NCBI GenBank assembly: GCA_947625015.1
Contig: CANQMR010000023.1
Location: 1-54,624 of the forward strand
Length of the DNA: 54,624 nt
Reading direction: 5' to 3'
From: an uncultured Lachnospiraceae bacterium
GTDB lineage: Bacteria; Bacillota; Clostridia; Lachnospirales; Lachnospiraceae
Numbering within the stretch: the stretch's first letter is position 1; each line of letters opens with the position of its first letter. Positions 7,584-15,797 of the stretch are shown here, piece after piece. Position numbers and translations under genes: made by a program. The notes under the pieces are model-generated. The model saw nothing but the letters and a program-made list of their open reading frames with translations, was not told where the DNA came from and made no database searches.

Positions 7584-10004
7584 ATGGCTGATAACAAAAA
7601 ATCTACGCCAGATAAAAGCGGATACTCCCGTACTGCAACCAACAGCAGTCAAACTACCGCAAAGAACATGGCACAGAAAAATGTAAACCGAAGTAAGTCT
7701 TCACAGGATGCACAGCAGGCTCGGCTTAAGAAAGAGAAGCGGGAACGACGGAGAAAGAGAAGAAAAGTGAGGAGGATTATCTTATCTTACCTTTTTCTTA
7801 TTGTGTTGCTGATCGGCGTTATAGGCGGGTATATATTTTATGAAAAACTAGGCAAACAGCTTTTGGTTTATCGTCAGGAAGCAAAAGAGTTGGTTGCGAA
7901 CTCTGACGAAAGCACTTTCCGGCAGGATGAAAGTTCTATCGTTTATGATGCGAAGGGAAAGATGATTCGGGAGGTTACAGGAGAAAAAGAGGTTTATTAT
8001 AAGACCTATGATGAGATTCCTGCATATTTTGTAGAGGCAATGGTGTCGGTAGAGGACCGGAGATTTTATGAACATAATGGCGTAGACTATGAGGGCATTG
8101 CCAGGGCGGCGTACATTCTTTACAAAAATGATTTTAATATTACCCAGGGTGCAAGCACGATTACCCAGCAGCTTGCAAGGGGAATCTTTTTGTCTAATGA
8201 TATAACCTATCAGCGTAAATTCAGAGAGATCTTTTTAGCATGGGAATTGGAGAAAAAGTACACCAAACAGCAGATTTTGGAGTTTTATTTAAATACGATT
8301 TTCTTTTCTAATGGCTATTATGGCATTGGCGCTGCGGCCAAAGGATATTTTGACAAGGATTTGGACGAGCTTTCCGTTTCGGAAGTTGCTTTTTTGTGTG
8401 CAATTCCGAATAGCCCGGTATATTATGATCCGCGGACGAATTATGATCATACGATTGAACGGCGCAATAAGATTCTCAATGATATGTACGAATTGGGGTA
8501 TCTGAATGATTTGGAACTGCAAATGGCTCTGGATGAAAAGATTGAATTGGCAGAAGAGAAAAAGATAAGCCATGATTATGTGGAGACGTTTACCAATTTC
8601 TGCGCAACTGAGGCGCTTATGGAAGCGGCCGGATTTAAGTTCCAGTATAAGTTTGATACGATTGAGGAGCAGCATAAGTATAACGAGCAGTACAGAGAAA
8701 AATATGACGAATTTTATGCAGCACTTTACACAGGCGGTTATCGTATCTATACCTCTATTGAACCAAAGAAACAGAAACTATTACAAAAAACCATTGATGA
8801 GGTTTTGTCTGTTGACGAGAATAAGGACAGCGAGACAGGTATCTATGAATTGCAGGGGGCTTCTACCTGCATTGACAACTCTACAGGCAGGGTTGTAGCC
8901 ATTGTAGGCGGACGGACCCAGAACGAACTGGAGGGATATAGTCTTAATCGTGCGTATCAAAGTGCAAGGCAGCCGGGAAGTACGATTAAACCGTTAATTG
9001 TATATACGCCGCAGTTGGAACGGGGGTATACACCGGCTACACGAGTGGATGATACAGATTTTGAAGATGCGAAGATGCCGGAAAATTCCGGACGGTCTTA
9101 TTCCGGAATGATTTCGTTAGCACAGGCAGTTGCCGCTTCTAAGAATGTGGTGGCTTATCGGTTATATGGGCAGTTGACACCGGAAGTGGGCGTAGATTAT
9201 CTGTTAAACATGAATTTTAATTACCTTACGATTGAGGATCGGCAGAATATGGCCGGTTGTCTTGGGGGATTGACATATGGAGCAACAACAGTGGAGATGG
9301 CTTCCGGGTATGCGACTATTGAAAATGATGGTGAGTTCCGTAAGCCAACCTGTATTGTTCAGATTACAGATGCGCAGGGCAATGTTATTGTAGAAGACAA
9401 ACAGAAATCAAAAAGAGTATATGAGATGAATGCTTCACGTATGATGATTTCCATGTTAAAGGGAGTATTTACAGGAGGTACTGCCAGCGGATTGGGGATT
9501 CCGGGAATGTCTTGTGCAGGAAAAACCGGAACGACTGATAATAATACGGATGGATGGTTCTGTGCCTTTACCCCGTATTATACGACCAGTGTTTGGGTTG
9601 GTTATGATACCCCGCAGGCAACGAGAGGATTGTGGGGCTCTACTTATCCGGGAAGGATTTGGCATGACTATATGACTGCGATTCATGATGGCTTACAGGA
9701 TCTGAAGTTCCCGGATTACGAGTGGGTACGTTCTACTAAGGATTGGAAGGATACCCGTTCTAAATCTGAAGACTCGGAAGATGATGACAAAAAGAAAAAG
9801 AAGAAGAAAACAGAGAAGACAACGGAAGTGCCTGATTCGATTCCGCCTGAACAACCGGTTGTGCCGCCGGTAACCAGTGAACAGCCGGCTACGACATTAC
9901 CGACTGAACCGCCAACGCCGGTGCCATCTGAACAGCCTACAACACAGCCGCCTGTTCAGGATACGACGCAAGCCACAACGGGTTCGGAGACGACAGCACC
10001 ATAA
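7584..10004 (+). CDS. Class A penicillin-binding protein (PBP1A type)
   Basis: Bifunctional peptidoglycan glycosyltransferase/transpeptidase of 806 residues anchored in the membrane. A basic cytoplasmic N-terminus (KKEKRERRRKRRKVRR) is followed by one transmembrane helix (about 68-88). The glycosyltransferase domain has EDRRFYEHNGVDYEGI and TQGASTITQQLARG. The transpeptidase domain has the SxxK serine at 466 (PGSTIKP), an SxN motif (SKNVVAY) and KTG at 647-649 (AGKTGTTDNN). The C-terminal tail is a lysine run followed by a long Pro/Thr-rich extracellular stretch of low complexity. It follows the ATPase gene by 42 bases, probably in the same operon, and ends at a bidirectional terminator. Confidence 0.95.
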   Translation: MADNKKSTPDKSGYSRTATNSSQTTAKNMAQKNVNRSKSSQDAQQARLKKEKRERRRKRRKVRRIILSYLFLIVLLIGVIGGYIFYEKLGKQLLVYRQEAKELVANSDESTFRQDESSIVYDAKGKMIREVTGEKEVYYKTYDEIPAYFVEAMVSVEDRRFYEHNGVDYEGIARAAYILYKNDFNITQGASTITQQLARGIFLSNDITYQRKFREIFLAWELEKKYTKQQILEFYLNTIFFSNGYYGIGAAAKGYFDKDLDELSVSEVAFLCAIPNSPVYYDPRTNYDHTIERRNKILNDMYELGYLNDLELQMALDEKIELAEEKKISHDYVETFTNFCATEALMEAAGFKFQYKFDTIEEQHKYNEQYREKYDEFYAALYTGGYRIYTSIEPKKQKLLQKTIDEVLSVDENKDSETGIYELQGASTCIDNSTGRVVAIVGGRTQNELEGYSLNRAYQSARQPGSTIKPLIVYTPQLERGYTPATRVDDTDFEDAKMPENSGRSYSGMISLAQAVAASKNVVAYRLYGQLTPEVGVDYLLNMNFNYLTIEDRQNMAGCLGGLTYGATTVEMASGYATIENDGEFRKPTCIVQITDAQGNVIVEDKQKSKRVYEMNASRMMISMLKGVFTGGTASGLGIPGMSCAGKTGTTDNNTDGWFCAFTPYYTTSVWVGYDTPQATRGLWGSTYPGRIWHDYMTAIHDGLQDLKFPDYEWVRSTKDWKDTRSKSEDSEDDDKKKKKKKTEKTTEVPDSIPPEQPVVPPVTSEQPATTLPTEPPTPVPSEQPTTQPPVQDTTQATTGSETTAP

Positions 10005-10023
10005 TGAAATAATATCTTAATAT

Positions 10024-10060
10024 AAAAAAGAGACTGCCGATTTAAGGCAGTCTCTTTTTT
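10024..10060. terminator. Bidirectional terminator between the PBP gene and prs
   Basis: AGAGACTGCC (10029-10038) pairs with GGCAGTCTCT (10046-10055), flanked by an A run on the left and a T run on the right, so it can end both converging transcripts. Confidence 0.92.
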
Positions 10061-10070
10061 ATGTGTTATA

Positions 10071-11264
10071 CTAGAAATTCTCCCGTATTGTATGCTTTGC
10101 GCGGTACTCGTTGATGCGGTCCTGAATCCGGTCGGTTGGATCTAAGATATCAGAGATGGATGCATCATGGTTTAAGTGGTCGATCAGCAGCGCAATGTAT
10201 TTGCTCATATCTGCGGAGATATACCAGTCTCTTGAAAGCAAATCCGGCGTCTGATAGGTAAGATTGGTGGTAATTACCTTTTCGATGAGTCCTTCTTCTT
10301 TGGCTTTGTCAAATACCGCTAAGCCGTTGGTAAAGAGGCCGAAGGTACATACGCAGAACACCCGCTTTGCCTTACGGCTTTTAAGCTGTCTTGCGACATC
10401 AATCATGCTTTCTCCCGAAGCAATCATGTCATCCATAATGATTACATCTTTCCCCTCGACGGAATCTCCTAAAAATTCATGGGCCACAATGGGATTTCTT
10501 CCGTCAACAATCCGGCTGTAATCTCTCCGCTTGTAGAACATTCCCACATCTACGCCCAATATGTTGGCAAAGTATATGGCCCGGTTCATCGCACCCTCGT
10601 CAGGGCTGATAACCATTAAATGTTCCTTGTCCAATTCCAGATCGTGGGTGGATAACAAAAGCGCCTTTAAAAACTGGTAGGTTGGCCGGATGTTTTCAAA
10701 TCCATGTCTTGGAATGGCGTTTTGCACTCTTGGATCGTGGGCGTCAAAGGTAATGATGTTGTCTACGCCGAGGCTGGCCAGCTCCTGAAGGCACAGGGCG
10801 CAGTCCAAAGACTCCCGCTTGCTTCTCTTGTGCTGGCGGCTTTCGTATAAGAAAGGCATAATGACGGTAATTTTGCGCGCCTTCCCGCCGCAGGCGGCAA
10901 TGACACGCTTGATGTCAGCATAGTGGTCGTCCGGCGACATAGGGCAGTTTCTTCCGTACATGGAATACTCGATGCTGTAATTTGTCACATCTACCATGAT
11001 ATATAAATCTTTACCTCTGACAGATTCTAATAGTTCTCCCTTTGCTTCTCCGGAACCAAAGCGGGGGCAGACGGAGTGCACAAGATAGGACTCCTTTTCG
11101 TAGCCGTTAAATGCAATGGTGGATTTTTCTGCATTATTTCTTGAAGAACGCCACCGCGATAAATAGGAGTCTACACGCTGACCGAGCGAGGTGCAGCTCT
11201 CCATGGCGATGATGCCTAAGGGGCCTACGGGTATGGTTGATAATAAATTACTGTCGTTTGGCAT
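10071..11264 (-). CDS. prs: Ribose-phosphate pyrophosphokinase (PRPP synthetase), long variant
   Basis: Makes PRPP from ribose 5-phosphate and ATP for nucleotide, His and Trp synthesis. The PRPP-binding loop reads VIIMDDMIASGESM and the catalytic flexible loop YKRRDYSRIVDGR is present; the subunit-contact motif FDAHDPRVQ is clear. At 397 residues it is about 80 longer than ordinary Prs, with an N-terminal extension (to about residue 65) and a longer inter-domain part, and the PRPP loop differs from the usual DMIDTGGT. This long form occurs in Clostridia. AACGGAGG precedes the ATG. It is the last gene of a dnaD-dnaC-prs run (gap to dnaC 24 bases). Confidence 0.88.
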   Translation of the reverse strand: MPNDSNLLSTIPVGPLGIIAMESCTSLGQRVDSYLSRWRSSRNNAEKSTIAFNGYEKESYLVHSVCPRFGSGEAKGELLESVRGKDLYIMVDVTNYSIEYSMYGRNCPMSPDDHYADIKRVIAACGGKARKITVIMPFLYESRQHKRSKRESLDCALCLQELASLGVDNIITFDAHDPRVQNAIPRHGFENIRPTYQFLKALLLSTHDLELDKEHLMVISPDEGAMNRAIYFANILGVDVGMFYKRRDYSRIVDGRNPIVAHEFLGDSVEGKDVIIMDDMIASGESMIDVARQLKSRKAKRVFCVCTFGLFTNGLAVFDKAKEEGLIEKVITTNLTYQTPDLLSRDWYISADMSKYIALLIDHLNHDASISDILDPTDRIQDRINEYRAKHTIRENF

Positions 11265-11288
11265 GATTTTTCCTCCGTTATAAATGCG

Positions 11289-12287
11289 TTATTTTTGGAT
11301 TGCCTTTTTTCTTTTGGCCAGCCGTATATTGCTGCCATAAAAGTTAAAAACCTTGTATTCAGCGATAATGCGGGTAGTAATCCGGTCGGAATAGCGTTCT
11401 GTTAATTCCTGTAGATTCAAATTAGTGGAAATCAGGGTTGATTTCCTGTCTCGCATCCGCGTATTTAATATATGATAAAGCTCAGAAGACACAAAGGAAT
11501 TAGTGTATTCTGTGCCAAGGTCATCGATAATCAGCAGATCGCAGCTATAGAGATAGCGGTAGGTCTCCTCATTTTGCGGATTCCTGCCCTTGTTCATCAC
11601 AGCGTCGCTGCAAATATCTTCAAATAAATGAATAGAGGACTGGTATAAGACGGTATGGTGCGTGTCTAACAGCGCTTTGGCAATACAGTGTGAAAGAAAG
11701 GTCTTGCCAAGGCCGGTTCCGCCATAGAATAGCAGATTTCCGCCGGCATTATCAAAGGAGCTTACAAATTCCTTTGCTTTGCTTAAGGTATTGCTCATAT
11801 TTTCGTAGGAAGAATAAGGATGGCTGTCATCTGTATCTTTTGGGTAATACGATAAGTCAAAATGTTCAAAATTCTCTGTCTGTAAAACCTGTTCCAAGTT
11901 GGACTGCTGGTAGAGAAGGGATATGGCGGCCTGTTCAAAACAGGAACAATACCGGGTTCCCACCCGCCCTGTATCCTGGCATAGCGGACAGGTATAGATA
12001 GGCTGAAGGTAATCCTCGGAATATCCGTTGGCCTGTAATAAGGCTTTTTTCTCTGCAATCAGTTTGTGATTCTTTTCCTTGGCGGATCCGGTAGTATCAT
12101 TGCCATGATCTAACCGCTCGCGGATTGCATGGATGGAAGAAGCGGCGATTTCCTGATCAATCTCCCGAATCCGGGGCAGTTTTTCATAGACCTCCGCTTT
12201 CCGGTCCTTAAGCGTCAACTGGTTTTCAATTTGTGTCTGCGCGTACCTGTCCATAAGGTCAGTGTACTGGAAACTGTTAAGGGGCAT
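11289..12287 (-). CDS. dnaC: DnaC/DnaI-like helicase loader ATPase
   Basis: A 332-residue AAA+ protein that loads the replicative helicase onto DNA. The N-terminal half has a zinc-binding cluster (CPLC ... CSCF, about residues 98-115) as in DnaI. The ATPase half has Walker A GGTGLGKTF and Walker B LLIIDDLGTE, then sensor residues STNLNLQEL. AGAGGAAAA lies 7 bases before the ATG. It begins 15 bases after the dnaD-family gene stops, the usual primosome pairing in Firmicutes (DnaB/DnaD with DnaI), so the two are surely cotranscribed and act together in helicase loading. Confidence 0.92.
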   Translation of the reverse strand: MPLNSFQYTDLMDRYAQTQIENQLTLKDRKAEVYEKLPRIREIDQEIAASSIHAIRERLDHGNDTTGSAKEKNHKLIAEKKALLQANGYSEDYLQPIYTCPLCQDTGRVGTRYCSCFEQAAISLLYQQSNLEQVLQTENFEHFDLSYYPKDTDDSHPYSSYENMSNTLSKAKEFVSSFDNAGGNLLFYGGTGLGKTFLSHCIAKALLDTHHTVLYQSSIHLFEDICSDAVMNKGRNPQNEETYRYLYSCDLLIIDDLGTEYTNSFVSSELYHILNTRMRDRKSTLISTNLNLQELTERYSDRITTRIIAEYKVFNFYGSNIRLAKRKKAIQK

Positions 12288-12302
12288 ATTGTTTTCCTCT
12301 TT

Positions 12303-13424
12303 TTATTGGTTGTTTTCCTGTAAAAACAGAGATTCAAATTCACTTACCGCATCGCCGTCTGTAGAGCTTTTGTATTGGTTAAACTGGTTGCCGGAGCTCT
12401 TCTTCCTTGCGGAGCTTTTTTTCTTTTCTGACTCCCACTGCTCATCTAAGGCGTCGATATCAGATAGTTTTTTTACATTCTGCTGATACCACTTTTCTAA
12501 AATGCCGTTGACATATTTAAAATTCGCCGACTGGGGCCGGTTGGCAATAGCCCGCCGACAGGCGGCTACAATAATATTCTTGTCAAAAGCAAAGGTGTGA
12601 TACCAGGTATTGATAAAATCGGTTTCCGCCGGAGTAGGTACCCGCCTGGGAATACCTAATTCCTTTAGAACCGTCACATATATGGAGTTGTAATTCTTAG
12701 AGGCGGCCTTGGCGTCTTCCACAGAAGTAATATTATGCTTATACCATTCCAACGCCACTGCTTCAATGTAACGGCAGCTCTTTTTGCCGATAGAGACGCA
12801 GTATTCCACCAGATATTCCAAAAGCTCCGGTGAGAAATGAAGCTCCTCATATATATAGAGCAGGGAGTTAACGTCGCTCTGGGTTAGCTGTTTTGCAAAA
12901 TAAGTTTCTGTCTGGTACAGCAGGTTTCCAAAGTCCTCGTCATTTTTTTTCTCTGCAATAAATGCCGGTTTATAGGTTACTTTCTTGGGAATGACCGCAG
13001 AGGTCCGAATGGCTTCGGCTGTGGCCGCCGCCTCCCGGTCGGGCTGTTTCTCTTTTTTCTCCGGCTCTGTGGCGTCGTCTACTCCGAGCATGGATAACAG
13101 GGAGGCTTCTTCCCGGTTGGGTGCCTTTGGAGTGAGGGGCAGCAGGGTAATGCCGGTCAAAATCTTATCTGTGGTATATTGCAGCTGCAACACGCCCTGT
13201 TTAATCCAATAGCGGATAGCCCGGCAGATATCCTTTTCTGTCAGGTTAAAATGGTCGGCAATGTCCGCTATGGTAACGGCCCGTCCGCTGCTTAACAGGC
13301 GCACCAGATAGAGATATACCTTCACAAACTCTCCGTTTGCCTCTGTCATATAGTAGTCGATAAAGAAGTTGGAAACAGCAGAATAAGTCTCATGATTTTT
13401 AGTTGTAATGGTAATGCTTTCCAC
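12303..13424 (-). CDS. DnaD/DnaB-family primosome protein
   Basis: A 373-residue replication initiation protein. The N-terminal winged helix (about residues 15-110, FIDYYMTEANGEFVKVYLYLVRLL) and two C-terminal DnaB_2-type domains (one ending YKHNITSVEDAKA, the other around YVNGILEKWYQQNV) fit the DnaD/DnaB family. An acidic, basic low-complexity linker separates N- and C-terminal parts. The start is GTG at 13424, preceded by AAAGGAGGG at the right distance; no ATG fits. It is the first gene of dnaD-dnaC-prs, with an extended -10 promoter and a leader hairpin upstream and DnaA-box-like sequences beyond. Confidence 0.88.
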   Translation of the reverse strand: MESITITTKNHETYSAVSNFFIDYYMTEANGEFVKVYLYLVRLLSSGRAVTIADIADHFNLTEKDICRAIRYWIKQGVLQLQYTTDKILTGITLLPLTPKAPNREEASLLSMLGVDDATEPEKKEKQPDREAAATAEAIRTSAVIPKKVTYKPAFIAEKKNDEDFGNLLYQTETYFAKQLTQSDVNSLLYIYEELHFSPELLEYLVEYCVSIGKKSCRYIEAVALEWYKHNITSVEDAKAASKNYNSIYVTVLKELGIPRRVPTPAETDFINTWYHTFAFDKNIIVAACRRAIANRPQSANFKYVNGILEKWYQQNVKKLSDIDALDEQWESEKKKSSARKKSSGNQFNQYKSSTDGDAVSEFESLFLQENNQ

Positions 13425-13451
13425 TGAATCTCCCTCCTTTTATGCGGTGTC

Positions 13452-13483
13452 ATGGGGAACGGAAACAGTTCCGTTTTCCCCAT
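13452..13483 (-). promoter_or_regulatory. 5' leader hairpin of the dnaD-dnaC-prs transcript
   Basis: ATGGGGAACGGAA (13452-13464) pairs with TTCCGTTTTCCCCAT (13469-13483) apart from a two-base bulge. It occupies the first bases of the predicted transcript (start near 13486) and has no T tract. Confidence 0.6.
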
Positions 13484-13492
13484 AGCAAAGGC

Positions 13493-13501
13493 ATTATAAC
13501 A
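13493..13501 (-). promoter_or_regulatory. Extended -10 promoter of the dnaD-dnaC-prs operon
   Basis: On the minus strand TGTTATAAT is a perfect extended -10. The -35 region 17 bases upstream (TTTTCT) is poor, as is usual for extended -10 promoters. Confidence 0.6.
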
Positions 13502-13556
13502 CAGTGTTTTTAAAAAGAAAATAGAACACCTGTTTCAAGGGACGGGCGGGAAAAAA

Positions 13557-13583
13557 TGTGGAAAATGTGGAAAATGTGGAAAG
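13557..13583. repeat. Three head-to-tail DnaA-box-like 9-mers
   Basis: TGTGGAAAA (13557-13565), TGTGGAAAA (13566-13574) and TGTGGAAAG (13575-13583) follow one another without gaps. The first two differ from the DnaA box TGTGGATAA at one base and the third at two. They lie 60-90 bases upstream of the dnaD-operon promoter. A further two near-consensus boxes are found at 13669-13717. Confidence 0.5.
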
Positions 13584-13668
13584 CGTGTTGACATAATATG
13601 ACGCACCGGAGAAAGAGCCTGTCACATCGGCATTTTCCTTTTTTTACCCTCAGATTATGTAAATAAAT

Positions 13669-13717
13669 ATATCCACAATCCATTCCTGTCAAGAGGAAAA
13701 AATAGGATTGTGGATAT
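13669..13717. promoter_or_regulatory. 13-bp inverted repeat holding two DnaA-box-like sequences; possible murC terminator
   Basis: ATATCCACAATCC (13669-13681) is the exact inverse of GGATTGTGGATAT (13705-13717). Each half contains ATATCCACA, 8 of 9 to the DnaA box TTATCCACA. It starts 10 bases after the murC stop, so it may serve as a murC terminator, although no good T tract follows on the minus strand and the loop is 23 bases. Confidence 0.5.
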
Positions 13718-13726
13718 TGTGCAAAA

Positions 13727-15106
13727 CTATTTTCCGAGGAGCTCTTCGCCTACTAAATACACATCTCCGGCCCCCATAGTTATCAACAAATCATTTTTTT
13801 TACAATTTTTTAACAAATAATTTTCAATTGCGGGGAAGGAACTGAAATATTTTACATCTGTGCCGTATTCCCTAATCCGGTTCGCCAGGTCTTTGGCGTG
13901 TACTAAGCCGGTGTCGGCCTCTCTGGCCGCATAGATATCCGTTACGATGACATGGTCAAATCCCTTCAGGGCGTCGGCAAACTCCTCCAACAGAGCCTTT
14001 GTCCGGGTGTAGGTGTGGGGCTGGAACACAACCCACAGCTCATGATGGGGCGTATGGGTGGCTGTGGCCAGCGTGGCCTTAATCTCTGTAGGGTGGTGGG
14101 CGTAATCATCAATGACAGTCACATTTCCTAAAGTTCCCTTTTTTTCAAACCGCCTGTGGGCGCCGCCAAAGCAGGCAAGCCCCGCAAGGATATGTTCTCT
14201 GTCAATGCCGAGCAAATCCGCTGTGGCAATGACGGACAGGGAATTGGTAATGTTGTGGGTGCCGCCGATATTTAAGTGAACCCGCTCCTGTGGGCGGCCG
14301 TCTACAACCAGGGTGTAGTTCATATGTCCCTGTTCGTCCGCTTCTATATCGGTCGGATAATACCGGTTGGTGTCCTTCATTCCGAAGGTGATAATGTTGC
14401 AGGAAAGTTCTCTTGTCACCTTTGGCAGGCAGTCCATGTCTCCGTTTACAATCAGGGTTCCCTCTTTGGAGAGGTTGCCGGCAAAGGTGTGAAAACTTTC
14501 TATAATCTCATCTATGCCGCTGAAGAAATCCAGATGGTCCGCATCTACATTTAAAATGATACTGATATATGGATAAAATGCATGATAGCTGTTAGTGTAT
14601 TCGCAGGCCTCCGCCACAAAATAGGGTGAGCTTCCCACCCGCACATTGCCGCCGATAGAATCCAATACGCCGCCGACGGAGACAGTCGGGTCCACGTCAG
14701 CTTCCATAAATACCTGACTTAACATGGAGGTTGTGGTCGTCTTTCCATGCGTGCCGGCAACGGCAACGGAATATTGGTAGTTGTTCATAATCTGTCCCAA
14801 AAGCTGCGCTCTGGTCAGCATGGGGAGCTTCTTTGCCACGCAGGCGGCAAACTCCGGATTGTCCTTGTGGATTGCGGCGGTATAGACCACTAAATCAATG
14901 TCGTCGGTGATATTTTCCGCGCACTGGCCGATATTAATTCTGGCTCCCATGGCAATCAGATTATCAACGATATCGGAGCCCTTGGCGTCTGAGCCGCTGA
15001 TCGTAAACTTCTCCTTCAGCAAAATCTCAGCCAGACCGCTCATGCTGATACCGCCAATCCCGATAAAATGCACATGGATGGGCTTTTCAAAATTAATCTG
15101 ATACAT
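13727..15106 (-). CDS. murC: UDP-N-acetylmuramate--L-alanine ligase
   Basis: Cytoplasmic Mur ligase adding L-alanine to UDP-MurNAc, the first amino acid of the peptidoglycan stem. At 459 residues it is full length. N-terminal Rossmann domain HFIGIGGISMSGLAEIL, ATP loop GTHGKTTTTSM (about residue 110), and the C-terminal domain with DDYAHHPTEI and FQPHTYTRT. AAGGATAACGCT precedes the ATG. It is transcribed alone from a promoter that overlaps the edge of the palindromic element at 15187. Confidence 0.97.
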   Translation of the reverse strand: MYQINFEKPIHVHFIGIGGISMSGLAEILLKEKFTISGSDAKGSDIVDNLIAMGARINIGQCAENITDDIDLVVYTAAIHKDNPEFAACVAKKLPMLTRAQLLGQIMNNYQYSVAVAGTHGKTTTTSMLSQVFMEADVDPTVSVGGVLDSIGGNVRVGSSPYFVAEACEYTNSYHAFYPYISIILNVDADHLDFFSGIDEIIESFHTFAGNLSKEGTLIVNGDMDCLPKVTRELSCNIITFGMKDTNRYYPTDIEADEQGHMNYTLVVDGRPQERVHLNIGGTHNITNSLSVIATADLLGIDREHILAGLACFGGAHRRFEKKGTLGNVTVIDDYAHHPTEIKATLATATHTPHHELWVVFQPHTYTRTKALLEEFADALKGFDHVIVTDIYAAREADTGLVHAKDLANRIREYGTDVKYFSSFPAIENYLLKNCKKNDLLITMGAGDVYLVGEELLGK

Positions 15107-15165
15107 AGCGTTATCCTTCTTCCCTCAAACTTTGCAGGCACCAGTCCGTACCCGCTATTCTCTTC

Positions 15166-15194
15166 ATTATATAATATGAACCACCGTTTTACAA
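15166..15194 (-). promoter_or_regulatory. Promoter for murC
   Basis: On the minus strand TTGTAA (complement of 15189-15194), 17-base spacer, TATAAT (complement of 15166-15171). The -35 box falls on the left tip of the palindromic element. Confidence 0.6.
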
Positions 15195-15699
15195 GTGCGT
15201 ATACCGCCGAATTGAACGGCTTTCCCCTTCGTCTGCCGTAAATATCAGCGCCTGCCGCCGGGGAGAAATCCTGTCCCCTTTTTCCTGACACGCGGTTTTT
15301 TAGAAATCCGCCGCCCGCCTGACCTGCTTGCCGCACGCGCGCAGAAGTGTCTGAGCGCCGGGGTTGGGGTATTGGGCAAACATCATGCAGCCACGCTTGC
15401 GCTCTGTTAAAAACGCAGCGGTACATAAGCGGAGGGTTTCATAAACTTTATAATGAGATAAGTTTTGATACCCTCCGCAAGTACCGGCGTTTTTAAAGGG
15501 GCTGCTGATGTTTCCCAATTACCCCTCCCCGGTGCGAGTTCTTCGGGAGCGCGTGCAATCAAACAAGCAGGCCGGGCGGCAGGATTTCTTAAAACCGAAA
15601 CCAGTGCAGGAAAAAGGGAACAGGATTTCTCTTCGGCGGATATGCTATAAAAAGCGGCAGATGAAGGGAAAAGCCGTTCCAATCGGCGGATATGTAAAA
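15187..15699. repeat. Long palindromic intergenic element, copy 2 (complete)
   Basis: A 513-base imperfect palindrome filling the murC/ABC transporter intergenic region. TTTTACA (15187-15193) mirrors TGTAAAA (15693-15699). Inward, GAACGGCTTT mirrors AAGCCGTTC, GCCGCCC mirrors GGGCGGC, CCTGCTTG mirrors CAAGCAGG, and the centre pairs GGAGGGT (15431-15437) with ACCCTCC (15470-15476). The outer and middle arms are unlike those of the copy at 41168, yet pair within this copy. Blocks shared by the two complete copies include CACGCTTGCGCTCTGTTAA (15392-15410), AAGTGTCTGAGC and GGATTTCTTAAAACCG (15582-15597). Small open frames here are not genes. Confidence 0.9.
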
Positions 15700-15704
15700 T
15701 ATAT

Positions 15705-15733
15705 TTGACAAATTGTAAAATAAGTGTTATGTT
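15705..15733 (+). promoter_or_regulatory. Promoter for the ABC exporter operon
   Basis: TTGACA (15705-15710), 17-base spacer, TATGTT (15728-15733), six bases outside the right tip of the palindromic element. Confidence 0.65.
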
Positions 15734-15797
15734 TGTAGAGACAAGAGGAAATGGCAGGTCGGTTTGTTTGGGTATGGAAGGATAGGAGGTTTGGAGA

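Noticed and set aside
13557-13717. Replication origin
   Set aside because: DnaA-box-like sequences are present, but dnaA, dnaN, recF, rpmH and a clear unwinding element are absent, so a regulatory cluster is more likely.
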